A DNA stretch of 64,000 nt from NCBI GenBank assembly GCA_013397865.1, contig VZTI01003657.1, forward strand, positions 306,806 to 370,805, in the 5' to 3' direction. Source of the stretch: Struthidea cinerea (lineage: Eukaryota; Chordata; Aves; Passeriformes; Corcoracidae). Positions 41,156-52,700 of the stretch are shown here, one piece after another. How positions within the stretch are numbered: position 1 is the first letter of the stretch; the number at the start of each line of letters is the position of its first letter. The notes beneath the pieces are model-generated. The model was given only the letters and a program-made list of their open reading frames with translations, ran no database searches and had not been told where the DNA came from. The translations under genes were made by a program, and so were the position numbers.

Positions 41156-43646
41156 GTGAGTGCGGGCATGGCATGGGGGGGGAGGGGAAAGGGGGGGCCT
41201 TTTCCTTGTGGGATGTCCCCTCACCCTGTCTGTCCCATTTCCACCCCCCACGGGTGTCGCCCACCCCTGGGTGCTGGAGCAGGGCAGTGGGGTGGCAGCC
41301 CCTTCCCAGCGCTGTGCAGACTGCAGTCAAGCCCTTCCTAGCTCAGTTTGGGATGGGGAGGGGCTTCCAAGTGAGTCCCATTTCCCTGAGGGTCCCCTTG
41401 GCCGCCCTCAGGGAGGGGAACTGAGACCTCAGCCGGCATCACCTCGTGCTCTCTCCGCTCTGCTCTGGGGATTTTGGAGGGCAGGATGGGACCTCCACGA
41501 GGTGGAGGAGTGATGGTGAGGAAAACCTCAGTACCAGTGAGCACATGCCTCTGCTGCACGAACCCCTGGAAAGGCTGTTCCTGCCCCTCCTGCCTGCCTT
41601 TACCCCTCTCCTTGCCCCTCCTGCCCGTCCCTGCCTTTCCTGCCTGCCCCACCGCAGCCCACAGGCAGCAGCCCGCCTGTTCTTCCAGCCCGGCTGGCGA
41701 AGACAGTTCTTCTCTTCACCAAAGTTTCAGGCTTTTTATTCCCCATCCTCTTTATATTTATTTCTTGGGCTTAAAACCGAACGCACGGTGTTCCTTTGGC
41801 GTAGGGTAGCCCAGTCTCTCCAGCAAAATCCCTGCCCCGACTCACACGGAAATTGCTACGGAATAATAATAAGGGCTGAGAAAGTCCCGCCGCGTTCCCC
41901 TTCACTGAGCTTTGTTTGCTCTGATTTATTGCGACCGAGCGTTGAAACTTCGGGGCTCTCCCTTCCTGGGCAGGCGGGCTTGGCACGAGCCCTGTTCCCA
42001 GAGCTGGGAATGCTGGCGGCCCCACCCCCTTTCTGGGATGCAGGATGCGTCTCCAGGGCAAGGTGCCCCCAGGCCCCTCGGGGGTTGCGACACTGGGACG
42101 TGTCTGAGCAGGCAGAAGCTGGAGGCATTTCCTTATCGCACTGCTGGGCCACTTGCACAGCGAGCGTGCCTGGGCTCGGAGGTGTTTACTCAGGCTGGCG
42201 ACCACAACAGCGATGCTGGTGGCCACGGCGGGGATGAGTTTAGGAATAAAGGAGGGAAGTTGTTTCAAAAGGAGCCGCAGGCGCAGCGTCAGGGCTGGGC
42301 TGGGCCCTTTTGGGAACTGCGACTGCTTTCCTGTAAATGCCCCGGTGAGGAAGGGACGGCCGAAGCTCGCTGGGCAGGGACCCAGTTTGGCACAGCCACG
42401 GGGCCCCGCCAGCAGGGAAACGCTGCTTGCACAAGCCTGGGCACCGGGCGCTGCCTGCGTGGCAGCCTGACGGGCGCGGGCAGGCTCGGGGAGCCGGAGG
42501 GAGGGTACGGGGCCGCCAGACCCCTTTGTTCCTCAGCAAGAACCTGGCAGCAGCAGGGCAGAGCCTGCCCTTGGCTGGCTCCACGCCGTGCCCCGTGGGG
42601 TGCTGGCTCCACAGCGCGCTGGCAGGACCAGGGTGCTGCGGCACACACGCCCCAGCATAACCGCATCCCGCTGGGAGAGGTGCTGGGTGGGCCAGCCCGG
42701 AGCGGCCCGGCACGGCGCCTTCCCGGCCTGCAGGAGCAGGATTGTGCTGACCTGGCAGCAGCAGCGTGAAAGTTGCTCAGGACGGGGTTTGGCCGGCTCC
42801 GCCGTCCGCCTCCCCCGGCCAAGGGTCAGCTGGCATCGCCTCTTCGTGGAGCCCTGGGATTCACAGCTTGGCCCAGGGACTGCAGGGACAGTCCGGAGCC
42901 CCTTCCTGCCCAGGACCCCCAACCCTCCCGAGATCCAGGCTGCTGCGTCCTTCACCATCTCCTGTTGTTGGCTGAAGTCCTCGATATCCTTGGCTGGAGG
43001 GTGAGGGACGCTGAATCCCCACGTAGGTGTTTTGTGCTGGCAGAAAACACGTGCAGCGCAATTAGAACAAATGCCCCGTGAGCGTTAATTAGACTTGGGG
43101 CTGGGCTGGGCTCTAGGCCATGCTGCCAAGCCCCCCAGTCCTGCAGCCAGCGCAGGCCAGGAGGTGCTGATGGGCACTGGGGGCTGAGCTGGTGGCAGCT
43201 CTCTGCAGACGGCCGGGATGTGCTGGGTCGTGCCAGAGCAAGGCATCGAGCTGTGCCTCTGCCACGGCCGGGCGCCTGCGCCGGAGCCCCGGCTCCCCAG
43301 CATTGCAGGGCACTTGCAGAGCGTGGGGCAGGCTGTGCTGGGGCTGCCAGCACAGAGAAAAGGTAAGAGCAAAACAGCCCTCGTGGCTGCCCTGGCCTCC
43401 TCCACCGCCCAGCCACCACCGGGTTCACAGGCTGGTGCACAGACAGGATGTCCTCCCTGGCTGAGAGCCACAACCTGGACACTGTCCCAGTGCCGTGGCT
43501 TTTCCTCCTGCCCCCAGCCCTGCCCTGGCTCCTGGCAGCCTGGGAGGGCTCTTGGCTCAGCTGATCCTTCCTGATGCCGTGGCTGATGGCTGCAGTAAGG
43601 GCAGGGGCTGGTGGCATCATGACCTCCTTTCCCTTTCCTTTGGCAG
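41156..43646 (+). other. ASS1: ASS1 intron 1
   Basis: This 2.5-kb intron contains one block of distinct character at about 41700-41960 (lower GC, several intact CpGs, the motifs GGAATAATAATAAGGGC and TTGCGACCGAGCG) that may be a regulatory element. The remainder is GC-rich without recognisable features. Confidence 0.45.
41700..41960. promoter_or_regulatory. Candidate intronic regulatory element, ASS1 intron 1
   Basis: AT-rich sequence mixed with preserved CpGs, no repeat family recognised and no coding frame that fits. It lies 0.6-0.8 kb downstream of the inferred ASS1 start, a common position for proximal enhancers. Inferred from composition only. Confidence 0.3.
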
Positions 43647-43758
43647 CACCATGGCTCAGTCCAAGGGCACAGTGGTCCTTGCCTACAGTGGGGGGCTCGA
43701 CACCTCCTGCATCCTGGTGTGGCTGAAGGAGCAGGGCTACGACGTTGTCACCTACCTG
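43647..43758 (+). CDS. ASS1: ASS1 first coding exon (residues 1-36)
   Basis: The acceptor TTTGGCAG precedes CACC and the ATG at 43651, a good Kozak context (CACCATGG). It encodes MAQSKGTVVLAYSGGLDTSC and onward, with the SGGxDT pyrophosphatase-type ATP loop that defines the N-type ATP pyrophosphatase fold. Confidence 0.96.
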
Positions 43759-46700
43759 GTGAGCTCTGAGCTGAGCCCTGCCACAGGAACCCTGTCCCCG
43801 GGGGCTGGGGGTTGAGGGGGTGCTGGGCCATTGCTCTGGGGGGCTTGGGTGAGCAAGGGGTGTCCTGGTGTGCGTGGTGACCCTGCTCGCACTGCTTAAC
43901 CATGGCCCAGCCCGCTGCTGCTGCTGAGCTGCCAGCCCTGTGTGGCACAGCCTGCCCCTGCCAGCTAATGACCCTCTGCTAATGACGGCAGGGAATCAGG
44001 ACAGAGCCAAGGGGCTTGGCAGAACCGGTCATGGCCCTGAGATATCCATCTCGGGGGGTGGAACTCCCCTCCTGCTCATCCTGGGTGGCCTCAAGCCCAG
44101 CCAGCATAGGCTCTGTCATGCCTTGCATGATGCCCTGTGCCAAACTGGGCTTGCACTGGGTTTTGTGATCTTGTTTCACACCGACTCTTGGTGGTTTCCT
44201 GCTTTCCAGGCCAACATTGGGCAGAAGGAAGATTTTGAGGCAGCACGAAAGAAAGCGCTAGCGCTGGGGGCCAAGAAGGTAATGGTGTCCCTCCCTGCTT
44301 CTGGGGGCTTTGAGTCCCCCCTGCTCTCCACCATGGGGGTGAATCCTGTGGAGAGGGGACCATGCCAATGAAAAATCCCTTCTCCAGAGGTTTTGCCCCA
44401 AAGCCTTTTAGCAGCATTTAGGAAAAGGGAGACAAAGAGACTTTTCACTGCACTGCTCCTAAAACTCCAGAGGAGTGGGTTCCCCCCTTGGCAACCCTCC
44501 CATCAGGAATGACCCTCCGTGCCGGCAGGTTTACATCGAGGACGTCAGCAGGGAGTTCGTGGAGGAGTTCATCTGGCCGGCGGTCCAGGCCAACGCGCTC
44601 TACGAGGATCGGTACCTGCTGGGCACGGCCCTGGCACGGCCCTGCATCGCCCGCAAGCTCGTGGAGGTCGCCCAGCGCGAGGGAGCCCAGTACGTCGCCC
44701 ACGGGGCCACGGGCAAGGTGAGGGGGGACACGGGCACCGGGCAGGGATGACTCGAGGTGCTTGGATGGGGGAGCTGGTGAGTCTGCAGGCCAAGCTGCGG
44801 GTGCCAGGCGGGCTGCACGGGGTGTTTCGTGGGTGCTTTTTGGGGACTGTGCAAAACTCAACCGTGTTTCAACACTTCGTTCTCACTTCTGGGATTTCTC
44901 TGCCCAGTTTCGGTTCCGTCTCGCCGCTGGGAAGGCTGCAGTCACAGCTGAACTCTCTGTTTCTGCCAGCGATTTCCAAATGCTGGGGCTTCCCGGGCCA
45001 GGAGCCGGCTGAGACTGAGCCAGCACAGCCCGGCATGGTTAGGGGCATCCTGGAATAGGTGCGACTGTCTCGGACCCTGTCCCTATTCCTGTCCCCAGTT
45101 CTGGCTCTCCCGGTCCCTGTCCCCATTCCTGTCCCTATCCCGGCTGTGCCGGTCCCTACCGCGGTTGCTCCGGTCCCTGTCCCCATCCCCGCTGTCCCCG
45201 CTGGCCGCAGGGAGGACACTTTGCCGCTAGAGGCAGCCAGAGACCGCGGAAAGGGGATGCTCGGTGCCAGCTCCTGCCTGCAGAGGGGGAATCCCCCGCG
45301 GGGAGCGTGGTGGGGGCGTGGGACCTGCGAGACGCGACCGTGGGTCACCCCTGGCACCTGCAGCCGCTGCCCAGCCCGGGGCAGGGACACCTGGGGCAGG
45401 TGAGGGCCCAGTGGCTGAACCCAGGACCTGTCGGGTGCCTCCTCTTCCCACAGCCCGTGCCTAGGGGTAAGGGGAGGTGACCCCCTGGGGGGATCGCAAT
45501 GGGTTTGGGGGTCCCCACCGTGGGGACTCTGCTAGAAGGGGGATGTTAAATGCAAGCCAGGAGACTGCCCGAGGGACATGCCAGCACCCAGGAGATGGGG
45601 CAGAGGGGCAGCTGGGGGGGCTACGTGACCGGAATGACTCTCTCTCCTGCGGCAGTCGGGTCCCTGCACCCCTTTCCGTCCATCTCATCCATCCCCAGCA
45701 GGCCTTTCTTGAAAGCCCCTGCCCAGAGGTGCCCTGGAGTGACACATCCCCAGTGCGGTGGTGTCCCCTCTGCTCCCAGGTGCCACCAGCCGTCCCTGCT
45801 GGCAGGGGCACCCTCGGTGGCGGCACTCCCCGAGCCATTAAGCCGCGGGCACAGGCAGGGACTGACTGCGGGTAACTCGACCCGGCTGCGGAGTCTTAAA
45901 TGGGACCATCTGGGGTGTCCCCGCTGCCGGAGCAGATGGACGTGTTTTGGGCCTGCAAAGGAAATGAGTGCTCTGCTGGATGTGCTCGCCTGTGTGTAAT
46001 AGTCCTTCGGGAATCCCAGCCCGGGTGTAAATGTATCCTCCGGGCCAGGCCGATGGGAGGGAAGTGGGGGTCCTTGCACCCCTTGGTGCGGGTGGAAAAT
46101 AGGCTTCAGTGAGTGCTATTCCCTTGGAAGTGCTCGTAATTCCCAGCCTTGCTCCTGCTCCTTGCCCCTTCCCAGCTACCTGCACTCATTAGTGGGACCT
46201 AATCAGCAAGGGCCAATTAAGGTAAAGGGAGGTTCCAAGCTATTTAATTATGAGCTGCTGCATCCCTCTGCTCGCTGTGGTCTTTCCCCCACCTTGCCCT
46301 CTTCCTTTTCGTGTCCTTTGATGCCTTTGGGGGAAAAATACCCAAATCTGGTTTGAACACACAGCTATCAGGAGCTACAGGAAAGGTGGTTTGGGGTTCA
46401 AACCAGGCGTGGAGAGGGACCAGGAATGATCCAATGGGACAGAGGGTCCTTGCCCTCTGTGCCCAAGGTTTCCAATATCACCAGGAGAGCTGTGACTGCA
46501 GCCAAGCAGCTCCTCAGAGGCTCTGTCTGTGTGTGTTGTCACACCCCGGGCTGGGGTGACCCCTCAGCACCTCCCATTCATGTTTCAGGGCAATGACCAG
46601 GTTCGGTTCGAGCTCACCTGCTACGCCCTGTGTCCCAAGATCAAGGTAAGGCACCCAAAACCATCCCCTGCCTCCCCACTGCCAGGCTCCTGGCCTCTCC

Positions 46701-49700
46701 CTAGCTGGTGGGAATTCTGTTTTAACACCGATGCAAACAGCCCTGCCTCACTTTAACAAGCCACCAGCTGCACGCAGCGACGTTTTGGCATTTCAGGGGG
46801 CTGTAATGATCCTTAATTGACCTATTTTTACCCCAAACACCACGAGGCCACAGAAGAAACAGTACCAAGGCAGCTGCTGGATAATCGATGCTGCCTGCTT
46901 CCCCCTTGCATCCAGTGCCTGGTTAGGGTCAGGGTTTGGTTTACTCCCACCTTGTGCTGGGAGATTAAATTTCAGCTGGGGGACCAACACCCTGTGGGTC
47001 TTGGCTCCCTTGGCAGGGGGGCAGAGGGGGCCCAGGGGCTACAAGAGGGCTGGGGGCTTCTCATCTCATGCTCCTGCCCTCCCGCCAGGTTGTCGCGCCG
47101 TGGAGGCTGCCCGAGTTTTACCAGCGCTTCCCTGGGCGCCGTGAGCTGATGGATTATGCCAAGGTAGGAGCTGGTCTGGGGTTAGCCACAAGATGCCAAG
47201 GGCAGCAAAAGGTGCTCAGAGTGGCTGTGAAAGCTCAGGGTAGCCATGGGATTCTTGGAGTGACCACGGGATGCTCAGGGTGACCACGGGATGCTCAGGG
47301 TGACCACGGGATGCTCACCGTGACTTGGCAGGTGACAGCAGCGCACCCTGCACAACATCCCTGCAGCATCACTTTGCAGCCTCCTGGTCAGGGTTTTCCC
47401 CCCCCCACTTTCCTCTATTTTTTTTTTTCTCTTTCCTTTCTAAAAGCCTCATAATTACCTGGCTATTAATGGTAACCCGCTTTCCAAAGAAACGGGTCCC
47501 AGCTCCCTGACTTGCGTAACAGACAAAGCAAATACATTCACTTTTGTTGTCCCTTCCTTTTTGAAGTACAAGTTACAATAAAACATATTAGAAGTTTTGC
47601 ATCAGGTTTTTATGTGCCCACCAGGGTACCTTTCTTTTTTAGCAACTTCATGGAAATGCTTGACAACTCGGCTCAATCAATCAAAAGGGAAAAGTCAGCT
47701 CTGTGCATAAACCAGAAAATTGCTTCAGTTTTTAAATAGCTGCCATCGAAGCTGCCTGGGTAATCTCTGGGAAGGCGAGGTGTGGAGCTGGAGGGATGTG
47801 GCATGGGGTGAGGAGCCCTCTGAGCCCATTAGGGCTGCCGGGAGAGAGCGGCGTGTTGAGGATTGTGTTTGCCATCTGCCGTTGTATTATGAAGGGGAGA
47901 GTTTACGAGAGCTTTCCATATGTTGCCAAACAAATTGTCAAATAGGGGAGTTATTAAGAGCGCCGTGGTTTTATTATATGGAAAATGGAACATGTGTTTT
48001 GGGTTTGGGGGTTTTGTTTGGCTGTGGGGGTTGTTTTGTTTGTTTGGAAGGGGGGAAGAGGGAAATGAAATGGATTGGGGCCCTGTTCCAAGAGCAAAAG
48101 GTTGTGGGGTGAGGGTTTTAGTACCTCTCAGTCTTTGGTTATCTGTTACAAAAAAAGGTGATTTCCCTTCTTTTTCATCCTTAGGAGAGGGAGACGCATG
48201 GCCAGGTCCTTTGAGCACCTGGATGTGCTCACCTGGGTGCTGGGGGATTATAAAATGATGACGTTTGGGGCTCCATTGGTGCCAGGGAAAGTGAGGATCT
48301 GTTTTACCGTGGCACAGCTCTTGCCATGGATTTGCTGCCCAGGGGCTGGAGCCAGCCTTGCTCTGGCAGCCAATCCATGCCAGTGGCTGCTTCATCCTCA
48401 CACACCTTAATGAGAACGGCCAAGCTCTCCTGGATGCTGCTCCAGGATTAGCCTTGCCGCAGGCAGAGCCAGGTGGGACAGACGCTGAGAGCAAAATCCC
48501 TCTTTGGTCCTGGCACCTTTGGCTCCAGCCAAGGCTGCCTAGGCTCAGTAGATGTTGGGTCCGGACTTGGAGGATGCTCTTTGAAATGGGATGGGGATGG
48601 GTTGGGGAGCACTGGCTTCCCCAGCTGCCAGGAGGAGGCAGAGGCAGGAGAGGGCTGGCTGAGGACACAAGTCAGCTCAGGATCTCTGGGTATTCAGGTC
48701 TGAAAGATGAATTTGTACACTCCAGGTGAGATGGGTGTGCCAGTGGTGGGTCTCTTCTCGCAAGTACAAGATAGGACAAGAGAAAATGGCCTTAACTTGT
48801 GCCAGAGGAGGTCTAGATTGGATACTGGGGGGTTCCAGCGGGCCCTACACTGGAATGATGGTGGGGGACCAGCAAATCAGAACCCATGAGCCTGAGGCCA
48901 TGTCCCCCCAGGAGCAGGGCTGAGTCAGTCCGTCTGCAGCATTAGGAGATCGCAGAACCTTGTTGCCACCTCAGGTGATGGTTTGAGGGCTGTGATGTAA
49001 CCACCACAAGCATTTCCTTCCCCCCTTCCTGGCAAACAGAAACCTCCGCTCGGCCCCTGCTCCTCTGTTCCTGGCTGAGCCCCTGACTGATGTCCCTGCT
49101 GTGGGGACACTGAAATGCCAGAGATGCCCAGCAATGTCCAGGCTGTACAGACATATCAAGGCACAGTGGAAGCCGCTGTCTCCATCCCTGTCTTGCCGTG
49201 GCTGTCCTGCAGCCAGCACATCGTGGCTCGGCGTCTCAGCAGGGTGGGCGACATCCCCACTGGCTCCAGTTGTCAGCCTGATGCCGTCACCTCTCCCACT
49301 AATTCCCCCACGTACTCACCTCATCTTCACAGGCAATTTCCTCCATTGAAATGTCAGTGGATAAATGAGCACGCTGGTGACCTTGTTAGGGAGCCGGGCT
49401 CTGCACTGCATCGTGCTGGGGAGGCAGCCAGTGTGGGGCCACACGTCCCTGGGCACAGCGTGCTCGAGGTGCCCAGGCTCAGGAGGACACTGCCACCTGC
49501 TTGGGGTGTATCTGCTTCACCACGTGTTTGCACGAGGCTGTGAGGATGTGTTGCTCTCCCCTCGTGACAAAGCATTAGTCCTCTTTAGGCTCTAGAGCGT
49601 CCTGTGGATTTGGGGACTTGTGTCCCTGTGTCACCTCCCCTTGCTGAGAAGCTTGGCTGGGGGAATCACAGAATCATGGAACATCTTGAGTTGGAAGGGA

Positions 49701-52700
49701 CCCACAGGATCATCAAGTTCAGCTCCTGGCCCTGCAAAGAGCACCCCAGCAACCCCACCACATATCCCAACAATCCCACCACATATCTGAGAGCATTGCA
49801 CCATCCTGGTCCTGGACCTAGGAAAAGTAGACAACATCTGTGCTGGTGTCCCCATCTCTGGGGTTCATGGGGTGCTCTGGGGCCCCTCTCAGCCTGTGGC
49901 AGGGCTGGGGTGGGCTGTTGTCCCCCCAGTCACACTGTGTCCCTGATGTCCCTGTTGAGGTGGCCCTTGTGGTGCGAGCTGATGTGGGTCAGGGACATGG
50001 GAGTCCACCTTGCTCTGCTGCTTTGCTTGTGGCCATGGGTTGTGTCTTTGTGTTTTTGGGGCTGATCCTGCTGGGAACCAGCGTCAGTGAGGGCTGGCTT
50101 TCCCTGCAGGTTGTCTTACCCCCACTCTCCTCCTGGCAGAAACATGGAATCCCAGTGCCTGTGACGCCTCAGACGCCCTGGAGCATGGATGAGAACCTAA
50201 TGCACATCAGGTGAGGAGCTGGGCAGATGGGGAGCTCCTATGAGGCGAGGACCCGGGGTCTGGGGCCCAAGTCCCCTCCATCCTACAGGTCTGGAACAGC
50301 CCTTTGAGCATCGATTGTCCCAGGCTGCCCCACAACATGCTGACCATGGGTGACTCCAAATCCTCCATCCTCCCTTTCTATCTAGTTGTCCACATCCCAT
50401 GTGGCAGCCTCCATCTCCTGGGCTCTCCTAAGCCTGGCTCTCCTTGCAGAGTTGCTGCTAAAATGCCCTGGAAATTCATGACGTGTACTTATGTCCATCC
50501 TCATGGGGTGGGTGGGAGTGGGGGTCTCATCCGGGTGGGTTTTGGGGTTGCAAGTTGCAGGTGCTGCAGTGACTTCTCTCTCCTTCCCCGCCTGCTGCAG
50601 CTACGAAGCCGGGATCCTGGAGAACCCCAAGGTAATCGATCACGGCCACCCTGCCAGCACGGCAGCCACGGGGCCGGGGGCGGCTCGTGTATTTGCAGCC
50701 TAATTGGAAATTTCACGGCGGGGCCGTCCGTGTGTGCGGGGAGGCTCCGCCGCCGCCCCGGCCCCTCCGCTTCCCCCGGCACGTTAATTGCTGCCAGCGT
50801 GAAGAGGGGAAGGGACCGTTCAGGGTGACATCGGGGGGGACAATGTCGCGGGGCAGCAATAAAGGAGCAATTAGAGAGCCGCGGTGCTGGCGGGAGAGTC
50901 AGAGCTGGTGGCGGGGGCAGAGGTTCGGGGTGTCCCCTGCAGCTCGGCTCCCCTGCCCGTGCCTGCAGCTCGCCCAGCCCTCTTTGCTTTCCCAGCCCGC
51001 TATCCATGGGCGTGTGGGGTAAAACCTCCCTTCGGATGGCTGGTGTGCAGCAATTCGTCCGTGGAGCCACCAGCTCTGGCTACCAACGGGGACTTGCGGC
51101 CGGGCGCTGCCCGTGACAGCGCCGCATCTCCGGCCACTCCGAGCTGCGCTCGTGGTCCTGCTGGCCCTGCCTGCGCTGTTCGTGCTCCAGCGGGTCACCG
51201 CGCCCGGCCGCTATTTAAACTATCCATCAGCTCTAATTAGACAGCCCGGGGCGAGGAGGGGAAGGAAGGCTGGCGGAGAGGGAGCGGAGCCGCTGGAGCT
51301 CCGTGCCCGCAGCCGGCTCCCGCAGCGGGGCTGGCGGGGGCGAGAGGAGGAGGAAGGTGGAGAGGGCGTCCCGCTCCTCCTTTGGTGCCCTCCCGAGGGG
51401 TGTCTGTGGGTCAGGCTTTGCAGAGCCGGGTTCTCGTGAGGTCTCCGCCTCCCGGAGAGTGGTTGGCACCGGGATGGGTGTTCATGTCTTTAGCTGAAGG
51501 TAGCACGGGACAGACCCGCACCCATCCTGACCCACCCTGCCGCACCCAGCGCCTCTCCTCTCGGGGAAGAACCCCGCTCCCCAGGCTCTGCCAAGCACTC
51601 CCTTCCCAAAGCCAGCTTGGAAATGGGGCTGACCAGTGCCCTGACCCCATCCCTGAGCATCCTCTGCTCGGGCACCTCACCCTGTGACAGAGCTGGGAGG
51701 TGGCTTCCTGGAGCGCGGTGTCACTGCTGTCTCTGTCTCTGCTGTCCCCTTCCCCGGCCCAGGAAGCGGTGCTGGGCACAAGGTGGCCGTGGCAAGATTC
51801 GGGGTGCCAGGCACGGCGGGCTCCCCTCCCCAAACCCCCGGGACCTGCCAAACGCAGGGATTTGAAAGCAGATGGTTGAGCTATTTTCTGCCTCTGTGAG
51901 GCCCGATTGAAGGGCAATGAGGCAGCTAATGTGGAGAAAGATAGAAATTTACTTGCTTTAACTTCATATGGCACTCTGAAAGAGTTCATTCAGTCCCGGG
52001 CACAACAATATCAGCCGGATGAATAAACCATTTGCGGCATCGATAGCTCTGCATCATGGTTTACTTCATGGACCATTTGCTTCCAATTTCTTCTCTTCTT
52101 GCCCCGTTTTTCTTGCTTCTTTCTTCCCCCCTCCCTCTCTCACTTTCCACACACTCTTCCTTTTTTTTTTTTCCTTTTTTTCCCTTTTTTTTTTTTCCTT
52201 TCTCCCCTTTAAAGATGACATTGCAGGACTAGCCCCCCTGCGGGGAGGGATAAATAGAAGGCATTGATACACTGCAACAAACTATTTGTCATTTGAACTG
52301 TGCTTTTAGGAGAGAGAATAAAAAGAGGACAGACTCGCACCGTAATGATGGAATGCAAGCCAAATGTCACTTTTATTTCTATTTAGTTATTTTATTTAAT
52401 AGGGGTTTTCATAGTTGGCTCGGAAAATTGGAAACTACCTGACTTTGACTTCCAATGTTTAGTAAAGAGTTTTTAATACTTTCCGATATTTTTTCTCCCA
52501 CCCCCCTCCATCTTTTCCTTTTGAACTCAAAGTTTTTCATCATCTCTCACAGGTTCATCTAGTTAATAAGTGTGATCAGGGCTAGGAAAGGCCAGACGAT
52601 ATAAAATTGAAATCCACAGCCCGTGTAATCTGTGCGTGGGGGCACAGGGGAGACGCGCCTGCCTGCTGCCGCCTCTCCCTTAAAACGAGGGAAAGGGGCA

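Larger units (their letters stand above)
47164..50139 (+). other. ASS1: ASS1 intron 6
   Basis: This 3-kb intron contains a 20-bp minisatellite (47258-47317), an AT-rich candidate regulatory block (about 47440-47760, continuing at 47850-47995) and a CR1 LINE remnant (about 49664-49815). The other segments show no recognisable feature. Confidence 0.55.
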
